NCBI GenBank assembly: GCA_020024515.1
Contig: JAHHTR010000002.1
Location: forward strand, 1-45,354
Origin: Angelakisella sp.
GTDB taxonomy: Bacteria > Bacillota > Clostridia > Oscillospirales > Ruminococcaceae
Reading direction: 5' to 3'
Length of the DNA stretch: 45,354 nucleotides
Shown: positions 32,600 to 41,678 of the stretch, in pieces
Numbering within the stretch: position 1 is the stretch's first letter
Layout of the letters: the number at the start of each line of letters is the position of its first letter
Notes under the pieces: generated by a model
Told to the model about the DNA's origin: nothing
Database searches by the model: none
What the model saw: the letters and a program-made list of their open reading frames with translations, nothing else
Position numbers and translations under genes: made by a program

Positions 32600-34585
32600 T
32601 TATGAAATATCCGCTTTTTCCAAATACATTCCGCCATATTTTGAAATATAGTCTTTTCTTCCCTGTAAATTATCACCAAGCAAAATATCAAATATTTCGG
32701 TAGTTGTCGCTATATCATTCGGTGTAACTTTTATAAGGCGACGTGTCTTTGGATTCATTGTTGTAAGCCACATCATTTCAGGCTCATTTTCGCCCAAACC
32801 TTTTGATCGTTGCAAAGTATACTTTTGATTTTTTAGCTTTACACATATTTCTTCTTTTTCTTTTTGGTCATAGGCAAAATAAGTATTGTCCTTTGTTGTT
32901 ATCTCATAAAGAGGAGATTCCGCAATATATACATAACCCTTTTCTATAAGTGTAGGCGTTAGTCTATATAACATTGTAAGTATCAATGTTCTAATCTGAA
33001 ATCCGTCAACATCAGCATCTGTACATATCACTATCTTGTTCCAACGCAGTCCCTCCAAATCGAAAGAATTAAGTTCCTTATTGGCCTTTGACTTAACTTC
33101 TACGCCACAACCCATTACTTTAAGCAAATCTGTTATTATGTCATTTTTAAATATCTTGTCATAGTCAGTCTTTAAACAGTTAAGTATCTTTCCCCTTACA
33201 GGCATAATACCCTGAAATTCGGAATCTCTGCCAAGTTTGCAAGAGCCAAGAGCTGAATCGCCCTCCACTATATACAGCTCTCTGCGAGAGGTATCCTTTG
33301 TTCTGCAATCTACAAACTTTTGCACTCTGTTTGATAAATCAATGTTACCTGCAAGTTTCTTTTTTAGATTTAAACGTGTCTTTTCAGCATTTTCACGACT
33401 GCGTTTATTAATAAGCACCTGTTCTGCTATTCTGTTTGCGTCATCTGGATTTTCAACAAAATAAACTTCTAATTGGTGCTTTAAAAATTCTGTCATACAC
33501 TCATATATAAATTTATTTGTAATTGACTTCTTTGTCTGATTTTCATAAGAAGTCTGTGTTGAAAATGATGATGAAACAAGAATTAAACAGTCTTCTATAT
33601 CTTGATAAGTTATTTTCGATTCATTTTTAAGATACTTGTTGCCTTGTTTTAGGTATCTGTCTATTTGATAAACTGTGGCAATTTTAACCGCACGCTCAGG
33701 GCTACCGCCATACTCCAAATGGCTGGAATTATGATAATACTCTGTTATATGAAATTTATTTGAAAAGCAAAGCGCTACATTTAATAATACCTTGTAGTCA
33801 TCTTTATCTTCTCTGTCTCGTCCCTCTCGTTCACCAGACCACATCTGAACAGGTGACAGCATTTCTCCCTGTGCAAGTTCCGCGCAATAGTCCTCTATAC
33901 CTCTTTCATAATAAAAGACTTCTTCTGTTTGTTCTCCATCGTCATCTTCAAATGACAAAATGAGTTGCAAACCATTATTGACAACAGCTTGCTTTTTCAT
34001 TACATCAACAAAATAATCTTTTTTTATGTCTATATCAGTGAATACATCGAGATCGGGTTTCCAGCAAATTTTTGTGCCTGTTTGCTTATTATTTGTCTTT
34101 TTCTTTTGCAGTCCGCCAACGTTTTCGCCTTTTTCAAAGTGCAAATTATATCTATAACCGTCACGTATAACTTCAACGTCCATATGCTCCGATGAATACT
34201 GTGTTGCACATAGACCAAGTCCGTTTAGTCCCAGTGAGAACTCATAGCTATCCGCACCTTTTGAATACTTACCGCCTGCGTATAGCTCACAAAAAACAAG
34301 TTCCCAGTTATACTTTTGCTCATTATTATTAAAATCTACCGGACAACCTCGTCCGAAATCCTGTATTTGTATAGAACCGTCTTTAAATCGGCTCACAATA
34401 ATTTTATCTCCATGTCCTTGTCTTGCCTCATCAATAGAGTTTGACAATATTTCAAATACAGAATGCTGACAACCCTCTATACCGTCAGAACCAAATATTA
34501 CACCGGGTCTTTTTCGTACTCGGTCAGCACCTTTTAATGAGGATATGCTCTCATTATCATATTTTGCTTTTGACTTTACTGTCAT
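32600..34585 (-). CDS. parE: Type IIA topoisomerase subunit B (ParE-like)
   Basis: A 661-residue ATPase subunit. It has the GHKL ATPase motifs (EILSNSIDEA near residue 45, DFGRGCPVDF, the GLNGLG lid), a transducer domain, and the TOPRIM domain with IVEGDSALG and TDADVDGFQIR. It drives strand passage by the A subunit encoded at 29823-32063. The ATG at 34583-34585 is four bases after the stop of the upstream pseudogene; AAGGAG lies in that gene's last codons. An in-frame TTG at 34595-34597 directly abuts the ribosome binding site and is less likely. Its promoter is probably the one before the pseudogene (35151-35179). Confidence 0.91.
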   Translation of the reverse strand: MTVKSKAKYDNESISSLKGADRVRKRPGVIFGSDGIEGCQHSVFEILSNSIDEARQGHGDKIIVSRFKDGSIQIQDFGRGCPVDFNNNEQKYNWELVFCELYAGGKYSKGADSYEFSLGLNGLGLCATQYSSEHMDVEVIRDGYRYNLHFEKGENVGGLQKKKTNNKQTGTKICWKPDLDVFTDIDIKKDYFVDVMKKQAVVNNGLQLILSFEDDDGEQTEEVFYYERGIEDYCAELAQGEMLSPVQMWSGEREGRDREDKDDYKVLLNVALCFSNKFHITEYYHNSSHLEYGGSPERAVKIATVYQIDRYLKQGNKYLKNESKITYQDIEDCLILVSSSFSTQTSYENQTKKSITNKFIYECMTEFLKHQLEVYFVENPDDANRIAEQVLINKRSRENAEKTRLNLKKKLAGNIDLSNRVQKFVDCRTKDTSRRELYIVEGDSALGSCKLGRDSEFQGIMPVRGKILNCLKTDYDKIFKNDIITDLLKVMGCGVEVKSKANKELNSFDLEGLRWNKIVICTDADVDGFQIRTLILTMLYRLTPTLIEKGYVYIAESPLYEITTKDNTYFAYDQKEKEEICVKLKNQKYTLQRSKGLGENEPEMMWLTTMNPKTRRLIKVTPNDIATTTEIFDILLGDNLQGRKDYISKYGGMYLEKADIS

Positions 34586-34589
34586 CTGC

Positions 34590-35117
34590 TCAAACAACTC
34601 CTTGATTTATATTATTAAATAAATTTGACTTAAATTTATCCATTTCTCTTTGATTTTCTATAACAACTGTTTTTGTTTTATATTGTTTTACAATACTTTC
34701 AAAATGCTGTTTTCTTTCCTTCGTTCTTTCGTCTCGCAAAAACCGCAAAATAAACTCTTTGTCAAATTTTTCAATACAGCCCTTTGCCATACTCTCTCTC
34801 ACAGTATTTCTGTTATTAAAATATCTTTTAAATGCCCTAAACAAACAATTAACTCTTGAAAAATTCAAAAATATTATATAATCAGCCTGTTTAAGTCTTT
34901 CTTTTCGCAAAAAATTTGAATAATTTCCATCCATTACCCAACTATCTTTTTTCATAAATTCCAATACCATATTAAGTGCATCTTTTTTTCTCTCTTTCCA
35001 GTTTTCTTCAAAGTGAACTGTATCAAGATACAAATACGATATATCATATTATTTTGACAAATATTTTATCAGTGTCAATTTTCCCGCACCCGAAAAATCT
35101 ATAACCGCTATTTTCAT
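34590..35117 (-). pseudogene. Broken P-loop kinase-like gene (topology modulation/FlaR-like)
   Basis: The frame from the ATG at 35115-35117 to the stop at 34590 would give about 175 residues matching the FlaR/topology-modulation P-loop protein family: SWVMDGNYSNFL, LKQADYIIFLNFSRVNCLFRAFKRY. An in-frame TAA at codon 23 (35049-35051) interrupts it. The Walker A region before the stop is also altered: the expected GYSGSGKST reads DFSGAGKLT, losing the first Gly and the Ser after Lys. Downstream codons remain open, and an internal TTG at 35031-35033 could give a P-loop-less fragment. I call it a recent pseudogene; a sequencing error at the stop is possible but would not explain the P-loop changes. 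It still leads the parE transcript. Confidence 0.85.
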
Positions 35118-35150
35118 ACTATCTCTTTTTTTAAAAAATATACAGTATAG

Positions 35151-35179
35151 ATTATGACGGTATATAATGCTTTTGTCAA
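35151..35179 (-). promoter_or_regulatory. Promoter of the pseudogene-parE-cinA-parC group
   Basis: On the minus strand TTGACA (35174-35179) and CATAAT (35151-35156) are spaced 17 bases, matching 11 of 12 consensus positions. The predicted start lies about 25 bases before the pseudogene ATG. A nine-base inverted repeat brackets the -35 (separate entry). Confidence 0.8.
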
Positions 35180-35203
35180 GTGAAAAAAGTCAAAATATAC
35201 CGT
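35157..35203. repeat. Inverted repeat bracketing the -35, possible operator
   Basis: ACGGTATAT at 35157-35165 and its exact complement ATATACCGT at 35195-35203, 29 bases apart. One arm lies in the promoter spacer and the other just upstream of the -35. In RNA from uvrA it could also form a loose hairpin ten bases after the uvrA stop. No U-tract follows, so an operator or leader role is as likely as termination. Confidence 0.55.
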
Positions 35204-35211
35204 TATTTTAC

Positions 35212-38040
35212 CTATTTATTTAAAATATGTTTTTTTAAGTACTCACCTGTATATGATTTTTCGCACCTCATCATAGCTTCTGGTGTACCGCTAAATACTG
35301 TTTTGCCACCCTTGTCGCCACCTTCGGGACCTAAGTCAATAACATAATCGGAAGTTTTTATTATATCCATATTGTGTTCAATAACGATAACTGTATTACC
35401 GTTGTCTACAAATCTCTGCAAAACTTCAATCAATTTTTTGACATCTGCCGAGTGCAGTCCTGTTGTCGGTTCATCGAGTACATACAGTGTTTTGCCTGTA
35501 TTTTTCTTTGATAATTCTGTCGCAAGCTTAACTCTCTGTGCCTCACCACCCGAAAGAGTTGTTGCAGGCTGCCCTATTTTTATATATCCAAGTCCCACAT
35601 CGTAAAGAGTCTGTAACTTTCTCCTTATCTTTGGGTGATTTTCAAAAAATTCAAGTCCCTCCTCAACTGTCATTTCCAAAACTTCGTGTATGTTTTTGCC
35701 TTTAAACTTAATTTCAAGTGTTTCACGATTATATCTCTTACCCTTACACACTTCACAAGGCACAAATACATCCGGCAAAAAGTGCATTTCAATTTTGAGC
35801 ATACCATCACCCTCGCAAAATTCACATCTGCCACCTTTTACATTAAATGAAAATCTGCCAGCCTTGTATCCACGCATTTTTGCGTCATTCGTTGAGGCGA
35901 AAAGTTCTCGTATATCATTAAATGCGCCTGTATATGTTGCGGGGTTTGAACGTGGTGTTCTGCCTATTGGTGACTGGTCAATACTGATTATTTTGTCAAT
36001 ATTTTCTATGCCCTCAATAGATTTAAACTTACCCGGTCGTTCTCTTGAACTGTTTATAATTTGATTTAACCCTTTTAACAATACTTCATTTACAAGTGAA
36101 CTCTTACCTGAACCTGAGACACCTGTTACCGATAAAAATGTACCAAGTGGGAATTTTACATTTAAATTTTTAAGATTATTTTCTGTTGCTCCTTTTACAG
36201 TTATAAATTCACCATTACCTTTTCTTCGAGTTTTCGGTATGGGTATAGTCTCTTTTCCGCTCAAAAATCTACCCGTGACCGAAGCTTCGCAATTTAGAAT
36301 ATCTTGTGGAGTACCGGCAAAGACAATATTTCCGCCATGTACACCCGCACCCGGACCAACATCTACAATAAAATCTGACGCACGCATTGTGTCATCATCA
36401 TGCTCAACAACAATTACGGTATTGCCCAAATCTCGCAAATGTTTAAGTGTAGCTATAAGCCTGTCATTATCTCTTTGATGCAAACCGATACTTGGCTCAT
36501 CAAGGATATACAGCACCCCCACAAGTGATGAACCTATTTGTGTGGCTAGTCTTATTCTTTGGCTCTCGCCACCCGACAGAGTACCTGCCGAACGATACAT
36601 TGTAAGATATTCAAGCCCCACATTCTTCAAAAATCCAAGTCTTTCTCTTATTTCTTTCAGAATTCTTTCAGCAATCAGCTTTTCTGTATCGCTAAGCGTC
36701 AAAGTTTCAAAAAAATCTATTGCATCATTAACCGACATATCACAAACATCGGCAATATTTTTATCACCAACTGTAACGGAAAGCACTATATCCTTTAATC
36801 TCTTGCCTTTACAAGCAGGACACATTTCCTGTGACATATAATTTGATATTTCGTATCGTGCATATTCACTTGATGACTCTTTGTATCGTCTTTCAAGATT
36901 ATTTACAACACCCTCAAAATCATCATAACATTTTGTACGTGTTGCGCCTACTTCTCGCACCATTTCAAACTTATCACCATTGGTACCGAACATTATAATA
37001 TCAAATTTGTCTTTCGGCATATCTTTTACTGGTATATCAAGCGGAACACCATAAGCCTTTGACAAGCCGTCAAAATACATTTTCGCAATACTTCCATCGG
37101 CATAACTCCAACCGGACGCACGTATCGCACCATCTTTTATTGACACGTTTCTGTCTCTTATAACTAAGTCTGGATCTACTTTTTGGAAAACTCCGAGACC
37201 TGTACATTTGTCACACGCACCCTGCGGACTGTTAAAAGAAAACATACGTGGAGATAAATCTTCTATCGCCACACCATGCTCGGGACAAGCATAATTTTGT
37301 GAAAACAGCATTTCTTCTCTGCCTATTACGTCAATCAGCACAAGCCCCCCTGTCAGATTAAGTGCTATTTCAAGAGAGTCTGTTAGTCTTGACTGTATAT
37401 CATCTTTCATAACAAGTCTGTCAATGACAATTTCTATTGTATGCTTCTTATTCTTTTCAAGCTTTATTTCTTCGCTCAAATCATACATATTGCCATCAAC
37501 TCGCACACGCACAAAGCCCGAACGACGTGCGGAATCAAACTCTTTTGAGTGTTCACCTTTTCGTTGTCTGACTACCGGTGCAAGTACTTGAAACTTCGTT
37601 CCCTGTGGCAACTCCATTATTCTATCAACCATTTGGTCAACTGTCTGCTGTTTTATCTCTCTGCCACATATCGGACAATGTGGCACACCGACTCTTGCAA
37701 AGAGTAGTCTTAAATAGTCATATATCTCTGTAACCGTACCAACAGTCGAACGTGGATTTTTTGAAGTTGTCTTTTGGTCTATTGATATTGCGGGTGAAAG
37801 TCCTTCGATATAATCCACATCAGGCTTATCCATTTGTCCCAAGAACTGACGGGCATAGGAAGATAAGCTTTCTACATATCGTCTTTGTCCGTCTGCATAT
37901 ATTGTGTCAAAAGCAAGAGAAGTTTTACCGGAACCCGAAAGTCCTGTAAACACAATAAGCTTATCTCTTGGCAATTCCAAATCTATATTTTTGAGGTTAT
38001 TTTCCCTAGCTCCCTTTATAATGATTTTATCTTTTGTCAT
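35212..38040 (-). CDS. uvrA: Excinuclease ABC subunit A
   Basis: A 942-residue UvrA with two ABC ATPase units. First Walker A GLSGSGKTSLAF near residue 33, followed by YADGQRRYVESLSSYARQFL; second Walker A GVSGSGKSSLV near residue 640; two LSGGESQR/LSGGEAQR signatures. Zinc-binding cysteines are seen in CPICGREI, in the C-x2-C region near residue 280, and in CEFCEGDG...CEVCKGKRYN near residue 740. It recognises bulky DNA lesions and loads UvrB, encoded 21 bases upstream in the same operon. The ATG has GGGAG upstream. Confidence 0.97.
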   Translation of the reverse strand: MTKDKIIIKGARENNLKNIDLELPRDKLIVFTGLSGSGKTSLAFDTIYADGQRRYVESLSSYARQFLGQMDKPDVDYIEGLSPAISIDQKTTSKNPRSTVGTVTEIYDYLRLLFARVGVPHCPICGREIKQQTVDQMVDRIMELPQGTKFQVLAPVVRQRKGEHSKEFDSARRSGFVRVRVDGNMYDLSEEIKLEKNKKHTIEIVIDRLVMKDDIQSRLTDSLEIALNLTGGLVLIDVIGREEMLFSQNYACPEHGVAIEDLSPRMFSFNSPQGACDKCTGLGVFQKVDPDLVIRDRNVSIKDGAIRASGWSYADGSIAKMYFDGLSKAYGVPLDIPVKDMPKDKFDIIMFGTNGDKFEMVREVGATRTKCYDDFEGVVNNLERRYKESSSEYARYEISNYMSQEMCPACKGKRLKDIVLSVTVGDKNIADVCDMSVNDAIDFFETLTLSDTEKLIAERILKEIRERLGFLKNVGLEYLTMYRSAGTLSGGESQRIRLATQIGSSLVGVLYILDEPSIGLHQRDNDRLIATLKHLRDLGNTVIVVEHDDDTMRASDFIVDVGPGAGVHGGNIVFAGTPQDILNCEASVTGRFLSGKETIPIPKTRRKGNGEFITVKGATENNLKNLNVKFPLGTFLSVTGVSGSGKSSLVNEVLLKGLNQIINSSRERPGKFKSIEGIENIDKIISIDQSPIGRTPRSNPATYTGAFNDIRELFASTNDAKMRGYKAGRFSFNVKGGRCEFCEGDGMLKIEMHFLPDVFVPCEVCKGKRYNRETLEIKFKGKNIHEVLEMTVEEGLEFFENHPKIRRKLQTLYDVGLGYIKIGQPATTLSGGEAQRVKLATELSKKNTGKTLYVLDEPTTGLHSADVKKLIEVLQRFVDNGNTVIVIEHNMDIIKTSDYVIDLGPEGGDKGGKTVFSGTPEAMMRCEKSYTGEYLKKHILNK

Positions 38041-38061
38041 ATTTTTCTCCCTAATAAATAA

Positions 38062-40023
38062 CTACTTTTGTTTTTTAAGTTTTTCTATCTCATCACGTAA
38101 AAACGCCGCATGTTCAAATTCAAGTAATTTTGCCGCATTTTTCATCTCATTTGTAAGTTTTATTATCATAGCATCTTTTTCTTTTGCTGACATTTTCTTT
38201 GTCTTTTTATTGCCCTTTTCATCTACCGATATTTCAAGCAAATCTCTGATTTCTTTATGAATTGATTTTGGTACTATTCCGTTTTCTTCATTATATCTCT
38301 CTTGGATAGCACGTCGGCGGTTTGTCTCGCTTATCGCTCTCTCCATCGAATTTGTTATTGTATCCGCATACATAATAACTGTACCATGGTCATTACGTGC
38401 AGCACGTCCAATAGTCTGCACAAGCGAAGACTCTGAACGCAAAAATCCCTCTTTATCGGCATCAAGAATTGCCACAAGCGAAACTTCGGGAATATCCAGT
38501 CCTTCTCTCAATAGGTTAATACCAACAAGCACATCTATCTCGCCCATTCGCAAGTCTCGTATAATTTCCATACGCTCCATTGTATCTATATCGTGGTGCA
38601 TATATTTTACTTTTATACCGACTTTTATAAAATAATCAGTCAAATCTTCCGCCATTTTCTTTGTAAGAGTTGTAACAAGCACTCTCTCTTTTAAATTGAC
38701 ACGTTTATTTATTTCAGATATTAAATCATCAATCTGTCCCTCTACTTTTCTTACATCAATTTTCGGGTCAAGCAGACCTGTGGGACGTATAATCTGTTCA
38801 ACAATATTTGAACTTCTGTCTTTTTCATAATTTTGCGGAGTGGCACTTACATATATAATTTGATTAATCTTATCTGTAAATTCATCAAAATTGAGAGGTC
38901 TGTTGTCCAAAGCTGATGGCAAACGGAAACCATATTCAATAAGGTTTGTTTTTCGTGCCTTATCACCGCCATACATTCCGCGAACCTGTGGCAAAGTAAC
39001 GTGTGATTCATCAACAAACATAAGATAATCATCAGGGAAATAGTCAAGGAGTGTAAAAGGTGTGCTGCCCGCAGGTCTGCGTGACAAAACACGTGAATAG
39101 TTTTCTATTCCCGAACAAAAACCAACTTCCAAAAGCATTTCTATATCATAGTTCGTACGTTCGGCTATTCTCTGCGCCTCAATAAACTTTCCGTTCTCGG
39201 TAAAGTATTTGACTCTTTCGTCGCACTCTTGTCTTAAATCCGCAATAGCTTCCAATAGTTGTTCATGCGGTGTTATATAGTGTGATGCGGGATATATGGC
39301 AATATGTGAAACAAAATTTTTCACTTCACCTGTGACAACATTTATTTCCGATATTCTGTCTATCTCGTCACCGAAAAACTCTACCCTAAACGCAACATCT
39401 GATGAATATGCAGGGTATATTTCCAACACATCGCCACGCACACGAAACTTATTTCTTGCAAAAGCAATATCATTTCTTTCATATTGCAATTCTACAAGTT
39501 TTTTCATAACCTCATTACGTTCCCTTGTCATACCGACACGCAGCGAAAGTATCATATTTTTATAGTCTATTGGATTGCCAAGAGTATATATACACGATAC
39601 ACTCGCAACTATTATAACATCTCGCCTTTCACTAAGCGACGCCGTCGCCGAGTGACGAAGTCTATCAATCTCCTCATTAATTGCGCTGTCTTTTTCAATA
39701 TAAGTATCGGTTGAGGCAATATATGCTTCCGGCTGATAGTAGTCATAGTATGATACAAAATATTCTACTGCATTTTCAGGAAAAAATTCACGAAACTCCG
39801 AACACAACTGTGCTGCAAGTGTCTTATTATGCGCAAGTATAAGTGTCGGTTTATTGGTTTTTGCAATAATATTTGCCATAGTAAAAGTTTTTCCCGAACC
39901 TGTTACACCCAAAAGTGTCTGCTCTTTTTCTCCGTTCAAAACACCTTTTGATAGTGACTCTATCGCTTGCGGTTGGTCGCCTGTCGGTTTATATGATGAA
40001 TGTAATATGAATTGTTCAGCCAT
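38062..40023 (-). CDS. uvrB: Excinuclease ABC subunit B
   Basis: A 653-residue UvrB. Helicase motifs: Walker A GVTGSGKTFTMAN near residue 39, the beta-hairpin YYDYYQPEAYI near residue 92, DESHVTLPQVRGMYGGDKARK, the QTIGRAARN motif, and a C-terminal UVR domain (about 615-650) that contacts UvrC. It verifies damage and forms the pre-incision complex. The ATG has AGGAGG upstream. The gap upstream (40024-40281) holds a probable promoter; a LexA-like site lies 237 bases before the start. Confidence 0.97.
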   Translation of the reverse strand: MAEQFILHSSYKPTGDQPQAIESLSKGVLNGEKEQTLLGVTGSGKTFTMANIIAKTNKPTLILAHNKTLAAQLCSEFREFFPENAVEYFVSYYDYYQPEAYIASTDTYIEKDSAINEEIDRLRHSATASLSERRDVIIVASVSCIYTLGNPIDYKNMILSLRVGMTRERNEVMKKLVELQYERNDIAFARNKFRVRGDVLEIYPAYSSDVAFRVEFFGDEIDRISEINVVTGEVKNFVSHIAIYPASHYITPHEQLLEAIADLRQECDERVKYFTENGKFIEAQRIAERTNYDIEMLLEVGFCSGIENYSRVLSRRPAGSTPFTLLDYFPDDYLMFVDESHVTLPQVRGMYGGDKARKTNLIEYGFRLPSALDNRPLNFDEFTDKINQIIYVSATPQNYEKDRSSNIVEQIIRPTGLLDPKIDVRKVEGQIDDLISEINKRVNLKERVLVTTLTKKMAEDLTDYFIKVGIKVKYMHHDIDTMERMEIIRDLRMGEIDVLVGINLLREGLDIPEVSLVAILDADKEGFLRSESSLVQTIGRAARNDHGTVIMYADTITNSMERAISETNRRRAIQERYNEENGIVPKSIHKEIRDLLEISVDEKGNKKTKKMSAKEKDAMIIKLTNEMKNAAKLLEFEHAAFLRDEIEKLKKQK

Positions 40024-40221
40024 TTTTGCCTCCTAATTTATATAATAACTTTTAAAGTAATGCCACACAATTACAGATAGTGTATTTGTTTAATAAATAT
40101 ATTTCCAAATATTTTTTATAGTGTAACAGAAAATTTAAATAAAAAAGCTATTTGAACTGATAGATATTAAATGTGCAATATTTCCATAAGTAAAAATCTA
40201 GATATTATTATAGACAATCAC

Positions 40222-40230
40222 ATTATAACA
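40222..40230 (-). promoter_or_regulatory. Candidate extended -10 promoter upstream of uvrB
   Basis: On the minus strand TGTTATAAT (40222-40230) is an extended -10 with a perfect TATAAT; no good -35 is present. It would give a leader of about 190 bases. A second, weaker promoter (TTGTGT, 17 bases, TATTAT) lies nearer uvrB, around 40040-40070. A LexA-like site is at 40260-40271. Confidence 0.4.
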
Positions 40231-40281
40231 TATAATTTTTAAAATAAAAAGAGTTTTACGAAAATTTGTTCTTGTATTTTC

Positions 40282-40324
40282 AAAAAAAATAAAGATAACC
40301 GTAAATCACAGTTATCTTTATTTT
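40282..40324 (-). terminator. Terminator of the ABC transporter operon
   Basis: A perfect 14-base stem in minus-strand RNA (40311-40324 with 40286-40299), 11-base loop, followed by a run of eight U that overlaps the stem base (40282-40289). It begins five bases after the permease stop codon. Confidence 0.9.
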
Positions 40325-40328
40325 AAAA

Positions 40329-41678
40329 TTAATCGTGTTTAATAGCTTCCAATGCTGAAATTTTAACCGCTCTGTTTGCAGGCAAAAATCCGAAGATAAC
40401 ACCTATCAATATAGAAAACAGTAACGCAAAACCAACAAGCCATAGTGGAATTACTGATATTTGTCGTCCCATACCCTCAGCCATAAAATAGTTTATGGTA
40501 AAAGAAATTATATAGCTGAATATGACACCTATTAAACCTCCCAAAAAGCCTATCATACCGGCTTCTATCAGAAACATTGTACGAATGTTGTGCAGCTCTG
40601 CGCCTATAACTTTCATAATACCAATTTCTTTTGTTCGCTCGATAATTGACATAACCATTGTGTTTGCTATACCGATAGCCGCAACAAAAAGTGAAATGGC
40701 CGCAAGTCCACCCAAAACCATTTGTATCATACGTGATTGTTCTTGCATACTTTTACGCATACTTTCCATACTGTTACAGAAGAAGCCCATTTTTTCAATT
40801 TCTTTTTGCACAGGTAAAACATCGTCAATGCTCTTACATTTTACACGTACGTTTTCAAATTTAGTTTCAACTTTTTTCTTTATACCTGCCATTTTGTTGT
40901 ACTTTTCTATTAATAATTTTAAATCATTAACATCCATAATTACGGCATTTCTCATCTGCCAGTCGTTTTCGTCTGCCTTCAAAACACCTTTAATTATCGG
41001 AGTTACTTCAAAAAATTTATCAGGATCTTTCTCGTCTTTCTTTGGTAGTGCTTGGTACATTACCATTCTTTGCTTTAATATATCAAAAAACGGATCATCA
41101 ATGGTACCGTCTTCTTTTGGCCATGGATTACGTCTGTCTCCTTTACCCGGTCTGCGTTTTGTATCTATAAATTTATAAACAAACTCAGAACCTACAACAG
41201 CAGTAAACGGTTTGTCATTTTCTGCAAACATTTGACCCTTATCCGCGCTATATCCCATTTGTTCCAAAGCATCGGAATATACACCGATAAGTTGTATTCT
41301 TCCATAATACTGTTCATCTTTTGTACTGGGTCTTTTGGTATTATATCTCTCGTCTTCTGTTCTCATATTAAATTCCATTTCGTACACTTGCCAAAATGGT
41401 GTTACACCCTGCACGCCTTTGAGAGCTTGAAAAGATGCTATGGTTTTGGTATCAAGTTTTACATTTTCTTTTTCACCCCATGCCATTACTTCGATAACAG
41501 TAAGGTCGCCCATACCTTCAAGCATGCTGTCAAAGTATTGCTCCAAACCGATACCTATGGAAATCATAACAAGAATAGCACATACACCAATAACAACACC
41601 CAATGCTGTAAGAACCGTTCTAAGCTTTCTGCGTGTCAGGTTTTTCCAGCAAATGCTGAGCATATCAGAGATCCGCAT
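40329..41678 (-). CDS. ABC transporter permease, FtsX/MacB type
   Basis: A 449-residue permease with one N-terminal transmembrane helix (about residues 19-42), a large extracytoplasmic MacB-like domain (about 45-320), and three C-terminal helices (about 323-348, 372-398 and 415-440). The TM segment IGIANTMVMSIIERTKEIGIMKVIGA is the FtsX/MacB signature linking to the ATPase. Such type VII ABC proteins use ATP to drive extracytoplasmic movement, exporting peptides, antibiotics or lipoproteins or controlling cell-wall enzymes. The start overlaps the upstream gene by 14 bases, with GAGGAAG before the ATG. The substrate is unknown. Confidence 0.9.
   Translation of the reverse strand: MRISDMLSICWKNLTRRKLRTVLTALGVVIGVCAILVMISIGIGLEQYFDSMLEGMGDLTVIEVMAWGEKENVKLDTKTIASFQALKGVQGVTPFWQVYEMEFNMRTEDERYNTKRPSTKDEQYYGRIQLIGVYSDALEQMGYSADKGQMFAENDKPFTAVVGSEFVYKFIDTKRRPGKGDRRNPWPKEDGTIDDPFFDILKQRMVMYQALPKKDEKDPDKFFEVTPIIKGVLKADENDWQMRNAVIMDVNDLKLLIEKYNKMAGIKKKVETKFENVRVKCKSIDDVLPVQKEIEKMGFFCNSMESMRKSMQEQSRMIQMVLGGLAAISLFVAAIGIANTMVMSIIERTKEIGIMKVIGAELHNIRTMFLIEAGMIGFLGGLIGVIFSYIISFTINYFMAEGMGRQISVIPLWLVGFALLFSILIGVIFGFLPANRAVKISALEAIKHD

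Noticed and set aside
35031..35117. A stop codon read through (recoding) in the FlaR-like gene
   Set aside because: The stop is TAA without a known recoding element, and the Walker A motif is also damaged, so a pseudogene is the simpler reading.
40522..41178. A 218-codon open frame on the plus strand
   Set aside because: It lies fully opposite the ABC permease gene, has no ribosome binding site, and its residue pattern (many S, I, P) is what the reverse complement of a low-GC gene gives.
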